Shown piece by piece: positions 53,571 through 63,253 of a stretch of 64,000 nt of DNA. Source of the stretch: Nonomuraea pusilla (GTDB lineage Bacteria; Actinomycetota; Actinomycetes; Streptosporangiales; Streptosporangiaceae); assembly GCF_900109355.1 (NCBI RefSeq), contig NZ_FOBF01000014.1:62001-126000 (forward strand), written 5' to 3'. The notes beneath the pieces are model-generated. The model worked only from the letters and a program-made list of their open reading frames with translations, was not told where the DNA came from and did no database searches. A program made the position numbers and the translations under genes. How positions within the stretch are numbered: the stretch's first letter is position 1; each line of letters begins with the position of its first letter.

Positions 53571-55106
53571 ATGCTCAACTTGTCGGTGGTCCTGGAGGAC
53601 AGCGCCAGGAACGCCCCCGACCGCACCGCGATCGTCTTCGGCGACATGCGGCTGCCTTACTCCATGATCGACGCGGTGGCCGCCCAGGTGGCGAACCTCC
53701 TCGTGGCACGCGGCATCCAGAAGGGCGACAAGGTCGCGCTGGCCTGCCCGAACCTGCCGTACTTCCCGTTCGTCTACTTCGGCATCCTCAAGGCGGGCGC
53801 CGTCGTGGTGCCGCTGAACGTGCTCCTGCAGTCGCGCGAGATCGCCTACCACCTCGACGACAGCGACGCCAAGGCATTGTTCTGCTTCGAGGGCACCCCC
53901 GAGCTGCCGCTCGGCGAGCGCGGCAGGGCGGGGTTCGAGGCGGCCGAGGGCTGCGACCACTTCTTCGTCCTCCCGGCCACCCCGCTCGCGACCGAGTCCG
54001 AGTACGGCGAGTCGATCTGGGCCGCGCTGGACGGCGTGTCGTCGGAGTTCGCGACCGTCCAGACGGCGCCCGACGACACCGCCGTGATCCTCTACACCTC
54101 CGGCACCACCGGCCAGCCCAAGGGCGCCGAGCTGAGCCACCAGAACATGCTGATCAACGCCATGGTCAGCGACAAGATGTTCCCGCGCGGCGACGCGGGC
54201 GACACCTACTTCGGGGTGCTGCCGCTGTTCCACTCGTTCGGCCAGACGGTCATCATGAACACCGGCTTCCTGCGCGGCGCGACCATCGTCCTCATGCCGC
54301 GCTTCGACCCGGGCGAGGCGCTCGCGGCGATGGTCAGGGAAGGGGTGACCTTCTTCGCGGGCGTCCCCACGATGTTCTGGAGCATGCTCACGAAGATCCA
54401 CGCGGACGGCGCCGAGGTGCCCTCCACGCTGTGCACCGCCGTGGCGGGCGGCGCCTCGTCGCCCGTGGAGGTGCTGCGCGACTTCGAGCAGACGTTCGGC
54501 ATCGGCATCCTCGAGGGCTACGGCCTGTCGGAGACGTCCCCTGTGGCCAGCTTCAACCAGCCCGGACGGCCCACCAAGCCGGGCACCATCGGCACGCCCG
54601 TCTGGGGCGTGGAGATGAAGCTCATCGACGGCGACTGGAAGACGATCGAGGGCGAGGGCCCCGGCGAGATCGCCGTCCGCGGCCACAACGTCATGAAGGG
54701 CTACTACAACCGCCCCGAGGCCACCGAGGAGGTCATGCGCGACGGCTGGTTCAGGACGGGCGACATCGCCACCCGCGACGCCGACGGCTACTACGCCATC
54801 ATCGACCGCGCCAAGGACATGATCATCCGGGGCGGCTTCAACGTCTACCCCCGGGAGCTGGAGGAGGTGCTCATGACCCACGAGGCCGTCTCGCTGGCCG
54901 CGGTCGTGGGGGTGCCCCACGAGTCCCACGGCGAGGAGGTCAAGGCGTACGTGATCAGGACGCCGGGGGCGACCGTCACCGAGGACGAGCTCATCGCCTG
55001 GTGCCGCGAGAACATGGCGGCGTACAAGTACCCGCGGATCGTCGAGTTCCGCGAGAGCCTGCCGATGACCGCCACCGGCAAGATCCTCAAGCGCGAGCTG
55101 CGCTAG
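53571..55106 (+). CDS. Long-chain fatty-acid-CoA ligase (AMP-binding)
   Basis: A 511-residue ANL-superfamily enzyme. The P-loop YTSGTTGQPKG is at 175-185, the A5 motif GYGLSETSP and A7/A8 region GWFRTGDIATRDADGYYAIIDRAKDMIIRGGFNVYP are intact, and the C-terminal Lys lies in PMTATGKILKREL. It adenylates fatty acids and links them to CoA for degradation or lipid synthesis. GGAGG-like GGGAGGATGG precedes the ATG. Upstream palindromes suggest repression by a fatty-acid-responsive regulator. Confidence 0.92.
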   Translation: MLNLSVVLEDSARNAPDRTAIVFGDMRLPYSMIDAVAAQVANLLVARGIQKGDKVALACPNLPYFPFVYFGILKAGAVVVPLNVLLQSREIAYHLDDSDAKALFCFEGTPELPLGERGRAGFEAAEGCDHFFVLPATPLATESEYGESIWAALDGVSSEFATVQTAPDDTAVILYTSGTTGQPKGAELSHQNMLINAMVSDKMFPRGDAGDTYFGVLPLFHSFGQTVIMNTGFLRGATIVLMPRFDPGEALAAMVREGVTFFAGVPTMFWSMLTKIHADGAEVPSTLCTAVAGGASSPVEVLRDFEQTFGIGILEGYGLSETSPVASFNQPGRPTKPGTIGTPVWGVEMKLIDGDWKTIEGEGPGEIAVRGHNVMKGYYNRPEATEEVMRDGWFRTGDIATRDADGYYAIIDRAKDMIIRGGFNVYPRELEEVLMTHEAVSLAAVVGVPHESHGEEVKAYVIRTPGATVTEDELIAWCRENMAAYKYPRIVEFRESLPMTATGKILKRELR

Positions 55107-55162
55107 CCGCCTCCTCGCGGAGACAAGGCGCGGGCCCGCGCCTTTGCCGTACGGTGACGGGC

Positions 55163-56098
55163 ATGGAAGATCGGCCCGAAGGTTTCGACGAGCGCCTGCT
55201 GGCCCGGGCGCTGGAGTCCTGGGGGATCGGCGCGACGTCGCTGACGTACGCGCCGGTCGGGTTCGGCGACTACCACTGGGAGGCGCGCGGGCCGGACGGC
55301 GGGCACTGGTTCGTCACCGTCAGCGACGCCGGCCGCAAGGGCGTCGCGGGGCTGCGCGCCGCGATGGACGCCGCCGCGGCGCTCGCCGAGCGCCTGGACT
55401 TCGTCGTCGCGCCGCTCCGGGCGGCGGGCGGGGCGACGGTGGTGCCCGCGGGCGACCGGTACGCCGTGAGCGTCTTCCCCTTCGTCGACGGCACGGCCGG
55501 CCGGTTCGGCGAGGAGCTGACCGCGTCCGACCGGGCGGCGGTCATCGACCTGCTGGCGGGGCTGCACGCCGCCGAGCCGCCCGCGCCGGTGGCCGTGCGC
55601 CCTCTGGAGCTGTCCGGCCGGGGCGCGCTGGAGGAGGCCCTGCGCGACACCGGTCCCTGGCGGGGCGGGCCGTACGCGGAGCCCGCCCGCGACCTGCTGC
55701 TCGGCCGCGCCGCCGCGCTGCTCGCCCGGCTGGCGGAGTTCGACCGCGGGGCCGGGCGGGTGGCCGCCCGGCCGGTGGTGACGCACGGCGAGCCGCACCC
55801 GGGCAACCTGCTGCGGGCTCGCGGGCGGTTCCTGCTGGTCGACTGGGACACCGTGGGCCTGGCGCCGCCCGAGCGCGACCTGTGGCTGGTCGCCGAGGGG
55901 CCCGGCGACCTGGCCAGGTACGCCGAGGCGGCGGGCCGCGCGCCCGACCCCGCCCTGCTGGAGCTGTACCGGCTGCGCTGGCAGCTCGACGACGTGGCCG
56001 AGTACGCGGCCTGGTTCCGCGGACCTCACGGGCGCACGCCGGACACCGAGGTGGCGTGGGCGAGCCTCGAAGGCACCGTCGGGCACCTCACGAGCTGA
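55163..56098 (+). CDS. Aminoglycoside-phosphotransferase-fold kinase
   Basis: A 311-residue protein of the APH/ChoK fold. The catalytic Brenner motif HGEPHPGNLL and metal-binding VDWDTVGLAPPERDLW are intact, and the N-terminal lobe has the expected beta-strand pattern. It phosphorylates a small hydroxyl compound; antibiotic resistance cannot be concluded from sequence. ATG 55163 follows GGTGACGGGC, a weak ribosome site; GTG 55154 is an alternative start. Separated from the ligase by 56 nt in the same direction, so cotranscription is possible. Confidence 0.8.
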   Translation: MEDRPEGFDERLLARALESWGIGATSLTYAPVGFGDYHWEARGPDGGHWFVTVSDAGRKGVAGLRAAMDAAAALAERLDFVVAPLRAAGGATVVPAGDRYAVSVFPFVDGTAGRFGEELTASDRAAVIDLLAGLHAAEPPAPVAVRPLELSGRGALEEALRDTGPWRGGPYAEPARDLLLGRAAALLARLAEFDRGAGRVAARPVVTHGEPHPGNLLRARGRFLLVDWDTVGLAPPERDLWLVAEGPGDLARYAEAAGRAPDPALLELYRLRWQLDDVAEYAAWFRGPHGRTPDTEVAWASLEGTVGHLTS

Positions 56099-56180
56099 CC
56101 GGCCGGAGCGCGGGGAGGAGACGGCGAGGCCGGGCGGGGATCCCCCGCCCGGCCTCCGTTCGCCGGATCGCCGCGGCCGA

Positions 56181-57440
56181 TCAGGGCCAGTCGACCGACG
56201 GGCGCAGCGGCACGCCCGACCGTCCGGCCTCGTCGAGCTTCACGCCCAGCACCTGGTGCAGCTGCACCTTGTTGCGCTCGAAGCCGACGATGCAGCCCGC
56301 CATGTACAGCGCCCACACGCGGGCGGTGCCCATGCCGACCTCCTGCACCGCGTCGGACCAGTTCGCGTCGAGGTTGTCGCACCAGTGCCTGAGGGTCTTG
56401 GCGTAGTGCTCGCGCAGGTTCTCCTCGTGGCGGATCTCGAAGCCGAGGTCCTCCATCTGCCTGATCAGGTAGCCGACCGACTCCAGCTCGCCGTCGGGGA
56501 AGACGTAGCGGTTGATGAAGCCGCTCTTGTTGAACGTCTTCTCCTTGCCGGTCGGGCGGGTGATGCAGTGGTTGAGCAGACGGCCGCCCGGCTTGAGCTT
56601 GCCGTACAGGAAGCCGAAGTAGGACGGCAGGTTGTCCTTGCCGATGTGCTCGGTCAGGCCGATGGAGCTGACCGCGTCGAAGCCCGTCTCGGCGACGTCG
56701 CGGTAGTCCATGTGGCGGACCTCGGCGAGGTCCTGCAGGCCGGCCTCGGCGATGGCCTTCTGCGCCCACTCGGCCTGCTGCCTGCTCAGCGTCACGCCCA
56801 GCGCCTTCACGCCGTAGTGCTTGGCCGCGTGGATGACCATGCCGCCCCAGCCGCAGCCGACGTCCAGCAGCCGCATGCCGGGCGCCAGCCCCAGCTTCCT
56901 GGCCACCAGGTCGAACTTGGTGAACTGCGCCTCCTCCAGCGTGGAGTCGTCCTTGGGGAAGGTCGCGCAGGTGTAGGCCATGGACGGCCCGAGCACCCAG
57001 CGGTAGAAGCGGTTGGAGACGTCGTAGTGGTGGTGGATGGCCTCGGCGTCGCGCTGCTTGGCGTGCCGGGAGCCGAGCCTGGCCAGGGCGCTCTGGCGCA
57101 CCTCCTGCGGGGGCGGCGGCACGCGCATGAGCAGGGGCTTGACGCCGAGCGACCGGACGGCCGCGATCTTCTCGGCGGTCGTCAGGTCGTTGGTCGTGAT
57201 GTTCCACATGCGGTCGAGCAGGGTGTACATGTCGCCGTGGACGTCGATGTGCCCGGAGACGTACGCCCTGGCCAGACCCAGTTCGCCGGGCGCCTGCGCC
57301 AGGTACGCCACCGCGATGGGGGACTTGACCTCGATCGCGAGGTCGGCGCCGTCGGGCCCCGCCTTGCTGCCGTCGTACGCCGTGAACGCGATGTTGGCGT
57401 CGGCGCCGACGATCTTCTCGAAGATGGTTGCGAGAGCCAT
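56181..57440 (-). CDS. tmsB: 10-methyl fatty acid methyltransferase (TmsB type)
   Basis: A 419-residue CFA-synthase-family methyltransferase. The SAM-binding motif is MRLLDVGCGWGGMVIHAAKH; QYHYD-like AIHHHYDVSNRFYRWVLGPSM, EMIEHV-like IGLTEHIG, and C-terminal ELESVGYLIRQMEDLGF follow the cyclopropane-synthase pattern. Next to a flavoprotein it matches TmsB of the tms/bfa system, which methylates oleate at C10 to give a 10-methylene intermediate. It starts 4 nt after the tmsA stop with GGAAGGTGAG upstream. Confidence 0.85.
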   Translation of the reverse strand: MALATIFEKIVGADANIAFTAYDGSKAGPDGADLAIEVKSPIAVAYLAQAPGELGLARAYVSGHIDVHGDMYTLLDRMWNITTNDLTTAEKIAAVRSLGVKPLLMRVPPPPQEVRQSALARLGSRHAKQRDAEAIHHHYDVSNRFYRWVLGPSMAYTCATFPKDDSTLEEAQFTKFDLVARKLGLAPGMRLLDVGCGWGGMVIHAAKHYGVKALGVTLSRQQAEWAQKAIAEAGLQDLAEVRHMDYRDVAETGFDAVSSIGLTEHIGKDNLPSYFGFLYGKLKPGGRLLNHCITRPTGKEKTFNKSGFINRYVFPDGELESVGYLIRQMEDLGFEIRHEENLREHYAKTLRHWCDNLDANWSDAVQEVGMGTARVWALYMAGCIVGFERNKVQLHQVLGVKLDEAGRSGVPLRPSVDWP

Positions 57441-57444
57441 CCAC

Positions 57445-58806
57445 TCACCTTCCCCGTACACACTTGTCGTACAGGTCCAGCAGGCGACCGTCCGGGTCGT
57501 ATTCCCGCTTGACCGGCCAGTAGGCATCGCCGTTGTACAGCTTCCAGAACTGTTCGCGGGCGTAGAAAGAGGTCGAGTAGAGCGACTTGTGCCCGTCGAG
57601 GTCGTGCACCGCGTTCTCGATCAGGCGGTTGTAGTAGCCGTCGAACTGGCCGCGCGGCAGCGGCACCATCCCCCAGAAGCCGAAGTTGACGTACAGCTTG
57701 CCCGGCTCCAGCGGGTAGATCGGCCAGCGCGACGACGCGCGCAGCGGGCACATCCACACCGGCGTCATGCCGACCTTGTCGTGGAAGAACTCCAGGAACT
57801 CGGCGCCGCGTTCGACGGGCGTCTCGACGTCCTGGATGACCGACTCCTGCACCGGCTGACCGCGCCAGCGGTCGACCCGGGCGGTGATGCCGTGCTTCCT
57901 GTCGAGCGCGACGAGCCTGCGGTAGACGTCGGAGCGCATCCAGCGGCGCGGCATGAGCGAGCGCACGACCGGCTGCTGCACCCCGAAGGCCCGCGAGCAC
58001 CAGAACCAGTCGGTGTCCCACCGCCACAGGTAGTCGCGGATCGTCAGCCAGTCGCGGTTGCGCTGCCTGATGGACTGGTAGTAGATGCGCATCCCGGTGT
58101 AGTCGGACGTGTACGGCGCCCGGTCGGCGAAGCGGCCCAGCGTGACGTACATCTCGGTCGGGCTGAAGTACACGCCGTCGACGAAGTCCACGGGCTCGCC
58201 GTCGTGCACCATGCTGTCGCAGATCTCCTGCATGGCCAGCATGCACTTGCCCGCGTCGGTGAACTTGACGTGCGTGAGCCTGACGTACGGCTGGACCTTG
58301 CGGAGCCTGATCCGGATGCGCAGCGCGTAGCCCAGGGTGCCGTACGAGTTGGGGAAGGCGCGGAACAGGTCACGGTGCTCGTTGTCGTCGCGCGCCACCA
58401 CCACCCGCCCGTCGCCGGTGAGGATCTCCAGCTCCTCGACCGACTCGTGGGGGAGGCCGTCCCTGAAGCTGGTGGACTCGATGCCGAGGCCGGTCACGGC
58501 GCCGCCCAGCGTGATGGTCTTCAGCTGCGGCACGACGTAGGGCATCAGCCCGTGCGGCAGCGTGGCGTCCACCAGGTGCTCGTACGTGGTCATGCCCTGC
58601 ACCTCGGCCGTCATGGACTGAGGATCGACGCTGATCACTTCGTCGAGGTCCCTGGCCGAGAGCCTGGCGGTCCTGCCGGAGTCGCGGAACCTGAAGAGGT
58701 TTGACGTCGACTTGGCCAACCGGGGCGCGGCGTCGCCCGGAATCTCCGCGTACGACTGCCGGATCTGCTCTACTGCCCGTCGGTGAGCCGACATCGTCGT
58801 CGTCAC
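57445..58806 (-). CDS. tmsA: FAD-dependent reductase of 10-methyl fatty acid synthesis (TmsA type)
   Basis: A 453-residue FAD_binding_4 oxidoreductase. The flavin-binding segments VVPQLKTITLGGAVTGLGIESTS and FPNSYGTLGYALRI follow the GlcD/DprE1-like pattern. Together with the adjacent TmsB it would reduce 10-methylene stearate to 10-methylstearate (tuberculostearic acid), a membrane fatty acid of many actinomycetes. It starts at GTG 58806 after AAGGGGGTG; ATG 58794 is the alternative. First gene of the pair. Confidence 0.82.
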   Translation of the reverse strand: MTTTMSAHRRAVEQIRQSYAEIPGDAAPRLAKSTSNLFRFRDSGRTARLSARDLDEVISVDPQSMTAEVQGMTTYEHLVDATLPHGLMPYVVPQLKTITLGGAVTGLGIESTSFRDGLPHESVEELEILTGDGRVVVARDDNEHRDLFRAFPNSYGTLGYALRIRIRLRKVQPYVRLTHVKFTDAGKCMLAMQEICDSMVHDGEPVDFVDGVYFSPTEMYVTLGRFADRAPYTSDYTGMRIYYQSIRQRNRDWLTIRDYLWRWDTDWFWCSRAFGVQQPVVRSLMPRRWMRSDVYRRLVALDRKHGITARVDRWRGQPVQESVIQDVETPVERGAEFLEFFHDKVGMTPVWMCPLRASSRWPIYPLEPGKLYVNFGFWGMVPLPRGQFDGYYNRLIENAVHDLDGHKSLYSTSFYAREQFWKLYNGDAYWPVKREYDPDGRLLDLYDKCVRGR

Positions 58807-59089
58807 GTAAGCACCCCCTTGAGCTGGTAGAGATCGTCCGTAAGACGGTATCTCTCGCGGGCTTGCTCGAACAGACCGGGGTCGTTAAAGACACGAAAAC
58901 TGTTCATCGTGCCAGGCGAAACGCCCATATACCAGGCGATTACGGAAACTCTCTGGAGATTCTCAGCAGATCAGGCTTGACCGCAATGTGAGACTCCACC
59001 GGCCACGGCACGTCCACAAGGCCCTCGGCGCCGGGCTCGGGCGCCGAGGACGATCTCCGCGGGGGGCGGAGCGGACAGGGCCGCGGGCC

Positions 59090-60622
59090 TCACGCCCCCG
59101 CGACGGTGAAGCTGTTGATCACCTGTCGCATCAGGCCCGCGTTGCGGCGCCACTGCGCCTCCGCGACCGTCCAGGACAGGACGTAGGCGGTCTCGCCGAC
59201 CACGACCGCGCGGCGCACCTCGTGGTACCTCGCGCCTGGCGTGGCCCAGGGCGCGTCGCCGCCCTGACCGGCCGTCCAGGTGAACTCCCACTCGACGGCC
59301 TTGTTGCCCTGGTGCGTCACGACCCTGCGGCGCACGCTCGTCACCTCGGCGGCCTGCTGCTTGAGCGTCTCCTCGGCGTCGCGCAGGATCTGGTGCGGGT
59401 CGAGGTTGGAGAACAGGGCCTCGACGCCGAGGTGGGCGCCCCGGTCGCGGCGCGTCCACTCGGTGTACGACTCCTTGCGCGCGCCCTTCCAGCCGACCGG
59501 CCTGGCGATCGACCAGCCGTCGGGCGAGTTCCACGCCAGCACCCTGATGACGGGCCTGGTCCTCGTCGGCGTGGGCGTCGGGCTCGGCGAGGAGCCGGCG
59601 GGGGTGGAGGCGGACGCGCTGGGCAGCGGGCTGGTGGCGGCCGCCGGCTGCGGGGGGCGGGGCGCGCCCTCGGCCGGGGTCGTCGGCCTGAGGTAGACGA
59701 CGGTGCCGGCCGCGATGGCGAGGGCGGCGGCCGCGGCCAGCGCCACCAGGCCGCGCCGGGCGCCTCCCGGCCGCTGCTCGACGAGGTCGTTGTGCGCGGG
59801 CTTCGCCGCCATGATCTCGGCGAGCAGCCGGTCGGCCTCGTCGTGGCCGACCCGGTCCCGCGGCTCCTTCTTCAGCAGGCCGCGCAGGATCGGGTGCATG
59901 ATCGGCGGGATCCTGCGGTAGTCGGGCTCCTCCCCGAGCACCGCGTTGATCGTGGACATCGTGTCGCCCCGGTCGAACGGCGAGCGGCCCACCAGGGTGG
60001 CGAACAGCGTCGCGCCGAGCGACCAGAGGTCGGAGGCCGGGCCCGCATCCTCGCCGCGGATCCGCTCGGGCGCGAGGAAGGCCGGGCTTCCCGTCACCAT
60101 GCCCGTGCTGGTCAGCGAGGGGTCGCCGTCCACGGTGGCGATGCCGAAGTCGGTGAGGACGGCCCGCCCGTCCTCGGCCAGCAGGACGTTGCTGGGTTTG
60201 ACGTCCCGGTGGAGGATGCCGGCCTCGTGCGCGGCGCGCAGCGCCGACAGGACCTGCCTGCCCACGTCGGCCGCCTGCCGCACGGGCAGCGCGCCGGCCG
60301 TCAGGACGACGTGCTCCACCGTGGGGTGGCTCAGCAGCTCCATCACGATCCAGGGCCGCCCGCCCTCCTCCACGACGTCGTAGATGCCGACGACGGACGG
60401 ATGGCTGAGCTTGGCCGCCGTACGCGCCTCACGCGCGGTGCGCAGCAGTTGCCGCTCCTGGTCCCCGGGCGACAGCCCGGCGGGCAGGAGCACCTCCTTG
60501 ATGGCGATCTGCCGGTTGAGCAGCGTGTCGCGGCCCTCCCAGACGACACCCATCCCCCCGCGGCCCAGTTCGCGCAGTAACTGGTAGCGATTGGCGACCA
60601 GCCGGTTGCTATCCGAAACCAT
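59090..60622 (-). CDS. Membrane Ser/Thr protein kinase
   Basis: A 510-residue PknB-type kinase: glycine loop LGRGGMGVVWEG, Lys42 in IAIKEV, HRD138-140 with DVKPSN, DFG158-160 and APE184-186. A transmembrane helix (GLVALAAAAALAIAAGTVVYL, about 291-311) leads to an extracytoplasmic part with a Pro/Ser/Thr linker and a ~140-residue domain (DGWSIARPVGWKGARKES onward) of unknown fold. No PASTA repeats. It signals an extracytoplasmic input to cytoplasmic targets. Monocistronic. Confidence 0.92.
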   Translation of the reverse strand: MVSDSNRLVANRYQLLRELGRGGMGVVWEGRDTLLNRQIAIKEVLLPAGLSPGDQERQLLRTAREARTAAKLSHPSVVGIYDVVEEGGRPWIVMELLSHPTVEHVVLTAGALPVRQAADVGRQVLSALRAAHEAGILHRDVKPSNVLLAEDGRAVLTDFGIATVDGDPSLTSTGMVTGSPAFLAPERIRGEDAGPASDLWSLGATLFATLVGRSPFDRGDTMSTINAVLGEEPDYRRIPPIMHPILRGLLKKEPRDRVGHDEADRLLAEIMAAKPAHNDLVEQRPGGARRGLVALAAAAALAIAAGTVVYLRPTTPAEGAPRPPQPAAATSPLPSASASTPAGSSPSPTPTPTRTRPVIRVLAWNSPDGWSIARPVGWKGARKESYTEWTRRDRGAHLGVEALFSNLDPHQILRDAEETLKQQAAEVTSVRRRVVTHQGNKAVEWEFTWTAGQGGDAPWATPGARYHEVRRAVVVGETAYVLSWTVAEAQWRRNAGLMRQVINSFTVAGA

Positions 60623-60784
60623 GTCCTACCCCTGTAGACCACCCGAACAGTGGGCAAGTTTCCCATACCTCTTGCTTCTCTGAGGGGTGGTCGCAAAGGC
60701 GCCTTGCGGAAGATCACGGAATGTTGTTCTACTGTGGGTGCTCGTCACCGGGATGCCCGCGAAGGGACCAGCGAGGAGATGCCG

Positions 60785-61906
60785 ATGCCGGACGTACGCC
60801 AGGGGCCGCTCGCCGGGGTGCGCGTGCTCGAACTCGCCGGGCTCGCCCCCGGGCCCTTCGCCGGGATGATGCTCGCCGACCACGGCGCCGAGGTGCTGCG
60901 CGTCGACCGCGTCAAGGCCGTCACCGACGCGCCGCGCGCCGACGTCATGGACCGCGGCAAGCGCACGATCGGGCTCGACCTCAAGGCCCCCGAGGGGGTG
61001 GCCGCGTTCAAGGAACTGGCCGCGCGCGCCGACGTCGTCATCGAGGTGTTCAGGCCCGGCGTCGCGGAACGCCTCGGCATCGGCCCCGCCGACCTGCACG
61101 AGGTCAACCCCCGCCTGGTGTACGGCCGCATGACCGGCTGGGGGCAGGACGGCCCGCTCGCCGCCACCGCCGGGCACGACATCGACTACGTCGCCGTGTC
61201 CGGCGCGCTGTCGATGCTCGGCCGCGAGGGCGACAGGCCGACCCCGCCGATCAACATCCTCGGCGACTTCGCCGGCGGCGGCCTCATGCTCGCCTACGGC
61301 GTGCTGCTCGCCCTGTTCGAGCGCGAGCGCACCGGCAGGGGCCGGGTGATCGACGCCGCCATGGTCGACGGGGCCGCCGTGCTGTTCGCCATGTTCTACC
61401 AGGGGGTGCAGAGCGGCTTCTGGGGCCCGCGCGGCACGAACCTGCTCGACACCGGCGCCCCCATGTACGACACGTACGAGACGGCCGACGGCGAGTACCT
61501 CGCCGTGGGCCCGCTGGAGCCGCAGTTCTGGGACACCATGGTGGGCCTGATGGGGCTGCGCGACCTGCCCGACAGGAACGACAGGAGCCAGTGGCCCGCG
61601 CTCAAGGCCCGCCTGGCCGAGGCGTTCGGATCGCGGACCAGGGCCGAGTGGGAGGAGCTGTTCGACGGCTCGGACGCCTGCGTCTCGCCGGTGCTGTCGA
61701 TGCCGGAGGCCGCCCGTCACCCGCACAACGTCGCCCGCGGCACCTTCGTCGAGGTCGGCGGCGTCACCCAGCCGGTGCCCGCGCCGCGCCTGCTCGGCGT
61801 CCCCCCGCAGGACCTCGCGCCCGCCACCCGGCTCGACGACCTGTCGCCCTGGGGCCTGTCGAAGGAGGAGGCGGACAAGCTGCGCGAACGCGGCGTGCTC
61901 GCCTGA
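60785..61906 (+). CDS. CaiB/BaiF-family CoA transferase (alpha-methylacyl-CoA racemase type)
   Basis: A 373-residue class III CoA-transferase/racemase. Family motifs are VLELAGLAPGPFAGMMLADHGAEVLRVDR, DLKAPEGVAAFKELAARADVVIEVFRPGV and YGRMTGWGQDGPLA, then GHDIDYVAVSG. The last, together with NILGDFAGGG, is typical of alpha-methylacyl-CoA racemases, which invert branched acyl-CoAs for beta-oxidation. ATG 60785 is best placed 6 nt after GAGGAG; ATG 60779 is too close. The stop lies at the edge of a 45-bp duplication. Confidence 0.88.
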   Translation: MPDVRQGPLAGVRVLELAGLAPGPFAGMMLADHGAEVLRVDRVKAVTDAPRADVMDRGKRTIGLDLKAPEGVAAFKELAARADVVIEVFRPGVAERLGIGPADLHEVNPRLVYGRMTGWGQDGPLAATAGHDIDYVAVSGALSMLGREGDRPTPPINILGDFAGGGLMLAYGVLLALFERERTGRGRVIDAAMVDGAAVLFAMFYQGVQSGFWGPRGTNLLDTGAPMYDTYETADGEYLAVGPLEPQFWDTMVGLMGLRDLPDRNDRSQWPALKARLAEAFGSRTRAEWEELFDGSDACVSPVLSMPEAARHPHNVARGTFVEVGGVTQPVPAPRLLGVPPQDLAPATRLDDLSPWGLSKEEADKLRERGVLA

Positions 61907-61994
61907 TCAGCCGGGAGGCGCCGACGCCCGGGGCCGCTCGTACCGGCCCGATCAGGCGGGAGGCGCCGAGGCCCGGGGCCGCTCGTACGCCGAG
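61905..61994. repeat. 45-bp tandem duplication of the monooxygenase 3' end
   Basis: Unit 61905-61949 is outside the gene; unit 61950-61994 holds the last 14 codons and stop of the minus-strand monooxygenase. The first 39 bases differ at only two positions. The outer copy abuts the CaiB stop codon. Confidence 0.85.
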
Positions 61995-63184
61995 TAGTCC
62001 TTCAGCCTGACGGAGTCGTGCAGGCGCACCCCCTTGGCGCCCAGCTTGGCCGCGCCCCGCGTGACCGCGACCGGCAGGTGGTTGACCAGCCGCACGGTCT
62101 GCGCCAGCGTCCACAGGTCGAGACCGCTGCCGGGGACGATCCGCCTGGCGGCGCTCACCGCGAACGTCCTGCTGCGTCGCACGTAGTCGCCGATCTCCGC
62201 GTGGTAGGCGGGGAAGGCGCGGGCGTGGTCGCCGCCGTGGGCCGCCAGCTCTCCCGCGAGCACGTACGCGCCGACGACCGCGAGGCTGGTGCTTCCGCCG
62301 ACCGCGGGCCCCGGGCAGTAGCCGGCGTCGCCGACGAGCGCGACCCTGCCGCGTGCCCAGGTGTCGAGCCTGAGCTGGGTGATGGAGTCGAAGTAGAAGG
62401 CCGACGCGCGCTCCACCTCCTCCAGGAGCCTCGGCACCTCCCAGCCGGCGCCCGCGAACCGCGCGCGCAGCAGTTCCTTCTGGCGCGCGACGTCGCGGTG
62501 GTGGTAGTCGAGCGGGGCCGGCGTGCGGAACAGGAAGACGGCGCGGGCGTCGTCGAGGTGGGCGGCGCCGTACATGCCGGCCATGCGGCCCACGCCCAGG
62601 ATGCCCGCCATGCGGCCGTCCAGCCCGAGGTGGTTGGGCACGGACGCGACGGCCAGGTACGCGCCGATCCAGGCCGAGTAACGCGACTCTGGGCCGAAGA
62701 CCAGGCCGCGCACGTTCGAGTGCAGGCCGTCGGCGCCCACGACCAGATCGAACCTGGCGGGGGCGCCGCGCTCGAACGTCACCTCGCCGTCGTCGGAGAT
62801 CGAGGTGATGGAGTCGCCGAAGACGTAGGCCACGTCGTCCTTGGTGGCGTCGTGGAAGATCTCGCTGAGGTCGTCGCGCATGATCTCGACGTGGCGGTCG
62901 GAGACGGCGGCCATGACGCGGCGCAGCTCCAGCTCGATCGGCCCGCGCCCGCCCTCGCGGTGCATCGTGAGCCACTCGGTGCCGGTCCTCGCGGCCAGCA
63001 CGCGGTCGAGCACGCCCATGCGCTCGACGATCTCCATGGCGGGCCTGAACAGGTCGATCGCGTGGCCGCCGGTCTTGCGCAGCGCGGGGGCCCGTTCGAC
63101 GACGGTGACCTCGAAGCCGTACCGGGTGAGCCAGTGGGCGAGAACGGGACCGGCGACGCTGGCGCCGGAGATGAGGACGCGCAC
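61952..63184 (-). CDS. FAD-dependent aromatic monooxygenase-like oxidoreductase
   Basis: A 410-residue protein of the PHBH-type flavin monooxygenase fold. The dinucleotide-binding start is VLISGASVAGPVLAHWL (GxSxAG), the middle DG-type motif is LVVGADGLHSNVR, and the GD motif is RVALVGDAGYCPGP. It hydroxylates or rearranges an aromatic/polyketide-like substrate using NAD(P)H and oxygen. Divergent from a TetR gene with two operators in the gap, so likely induced by its substrate through that regulator. Confidence 0.88.
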   Translation of the reverse strand: MRVLISGASVAGPVLAHWLTRYGFEVTVVERAPALRKTGGHAIDLFRPAMEIVERMGVLDRVLAARTGTEWLTMHREGGRGPIELELRRVMAAVSDRHVEIMRDDLSEIFHDATKDDVAYVFGDSITSISDDGEVTFERGAPARFDLVVGADGLHSNVRGLVFGPESRYSAWIGAYLAVASVPNHLGLDGRMAGILGVGRMAGMYGAAHLDDARAVFLFRTPAPLDYHHRDVARQKELLRARFAGAGWEVPRLLEEVERASAFYFDSITQLRLDTWARGRVALVGDAGYCPGPAVGGSTSLAVVGAYVLAGELAAHGGDHARAFPAYHAEIGDYVRRSRTFAVSAARRIVPGSGLDLWTLAQTVRLVNHLPVAVTRGAAKLGAKGVRLHDSVRLKDYSAYERPRASAPPA

Positions 63185-63195
63185 CGCACCTCTCC

Positions 63196-63217
63196 TTACT
63201 TAACGGACGGTAAGTAA
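63196..63217. promoter_or_regulatory. TetR operator 1
   Basis: Imperfect palindrome with arms TTACTTAACGG and ACGGTAAGTAA (9 of 11 symmetrical). It lies 11 nt upstream of the monooxygenase start codon. Confidence 0.75.
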
Positions 63218-63231
63218 CGTCGACGCTAGCA

Positions 63232-63253
63232 CCTTACTTAACGATAGGTAAGG
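63232..63253. promoter_or_regulatory. TetR operator 2
   Basis: Imperfect palindrome with arms CCTTACTTAAC and GATAGGTAAGG (9 of 11 symmetrical), sharing TTACTTAACG with operator 1 at 38 bp distance. It abuts a GATAGT box 8 nt before the TetR start codon. Confidence 0.75.
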
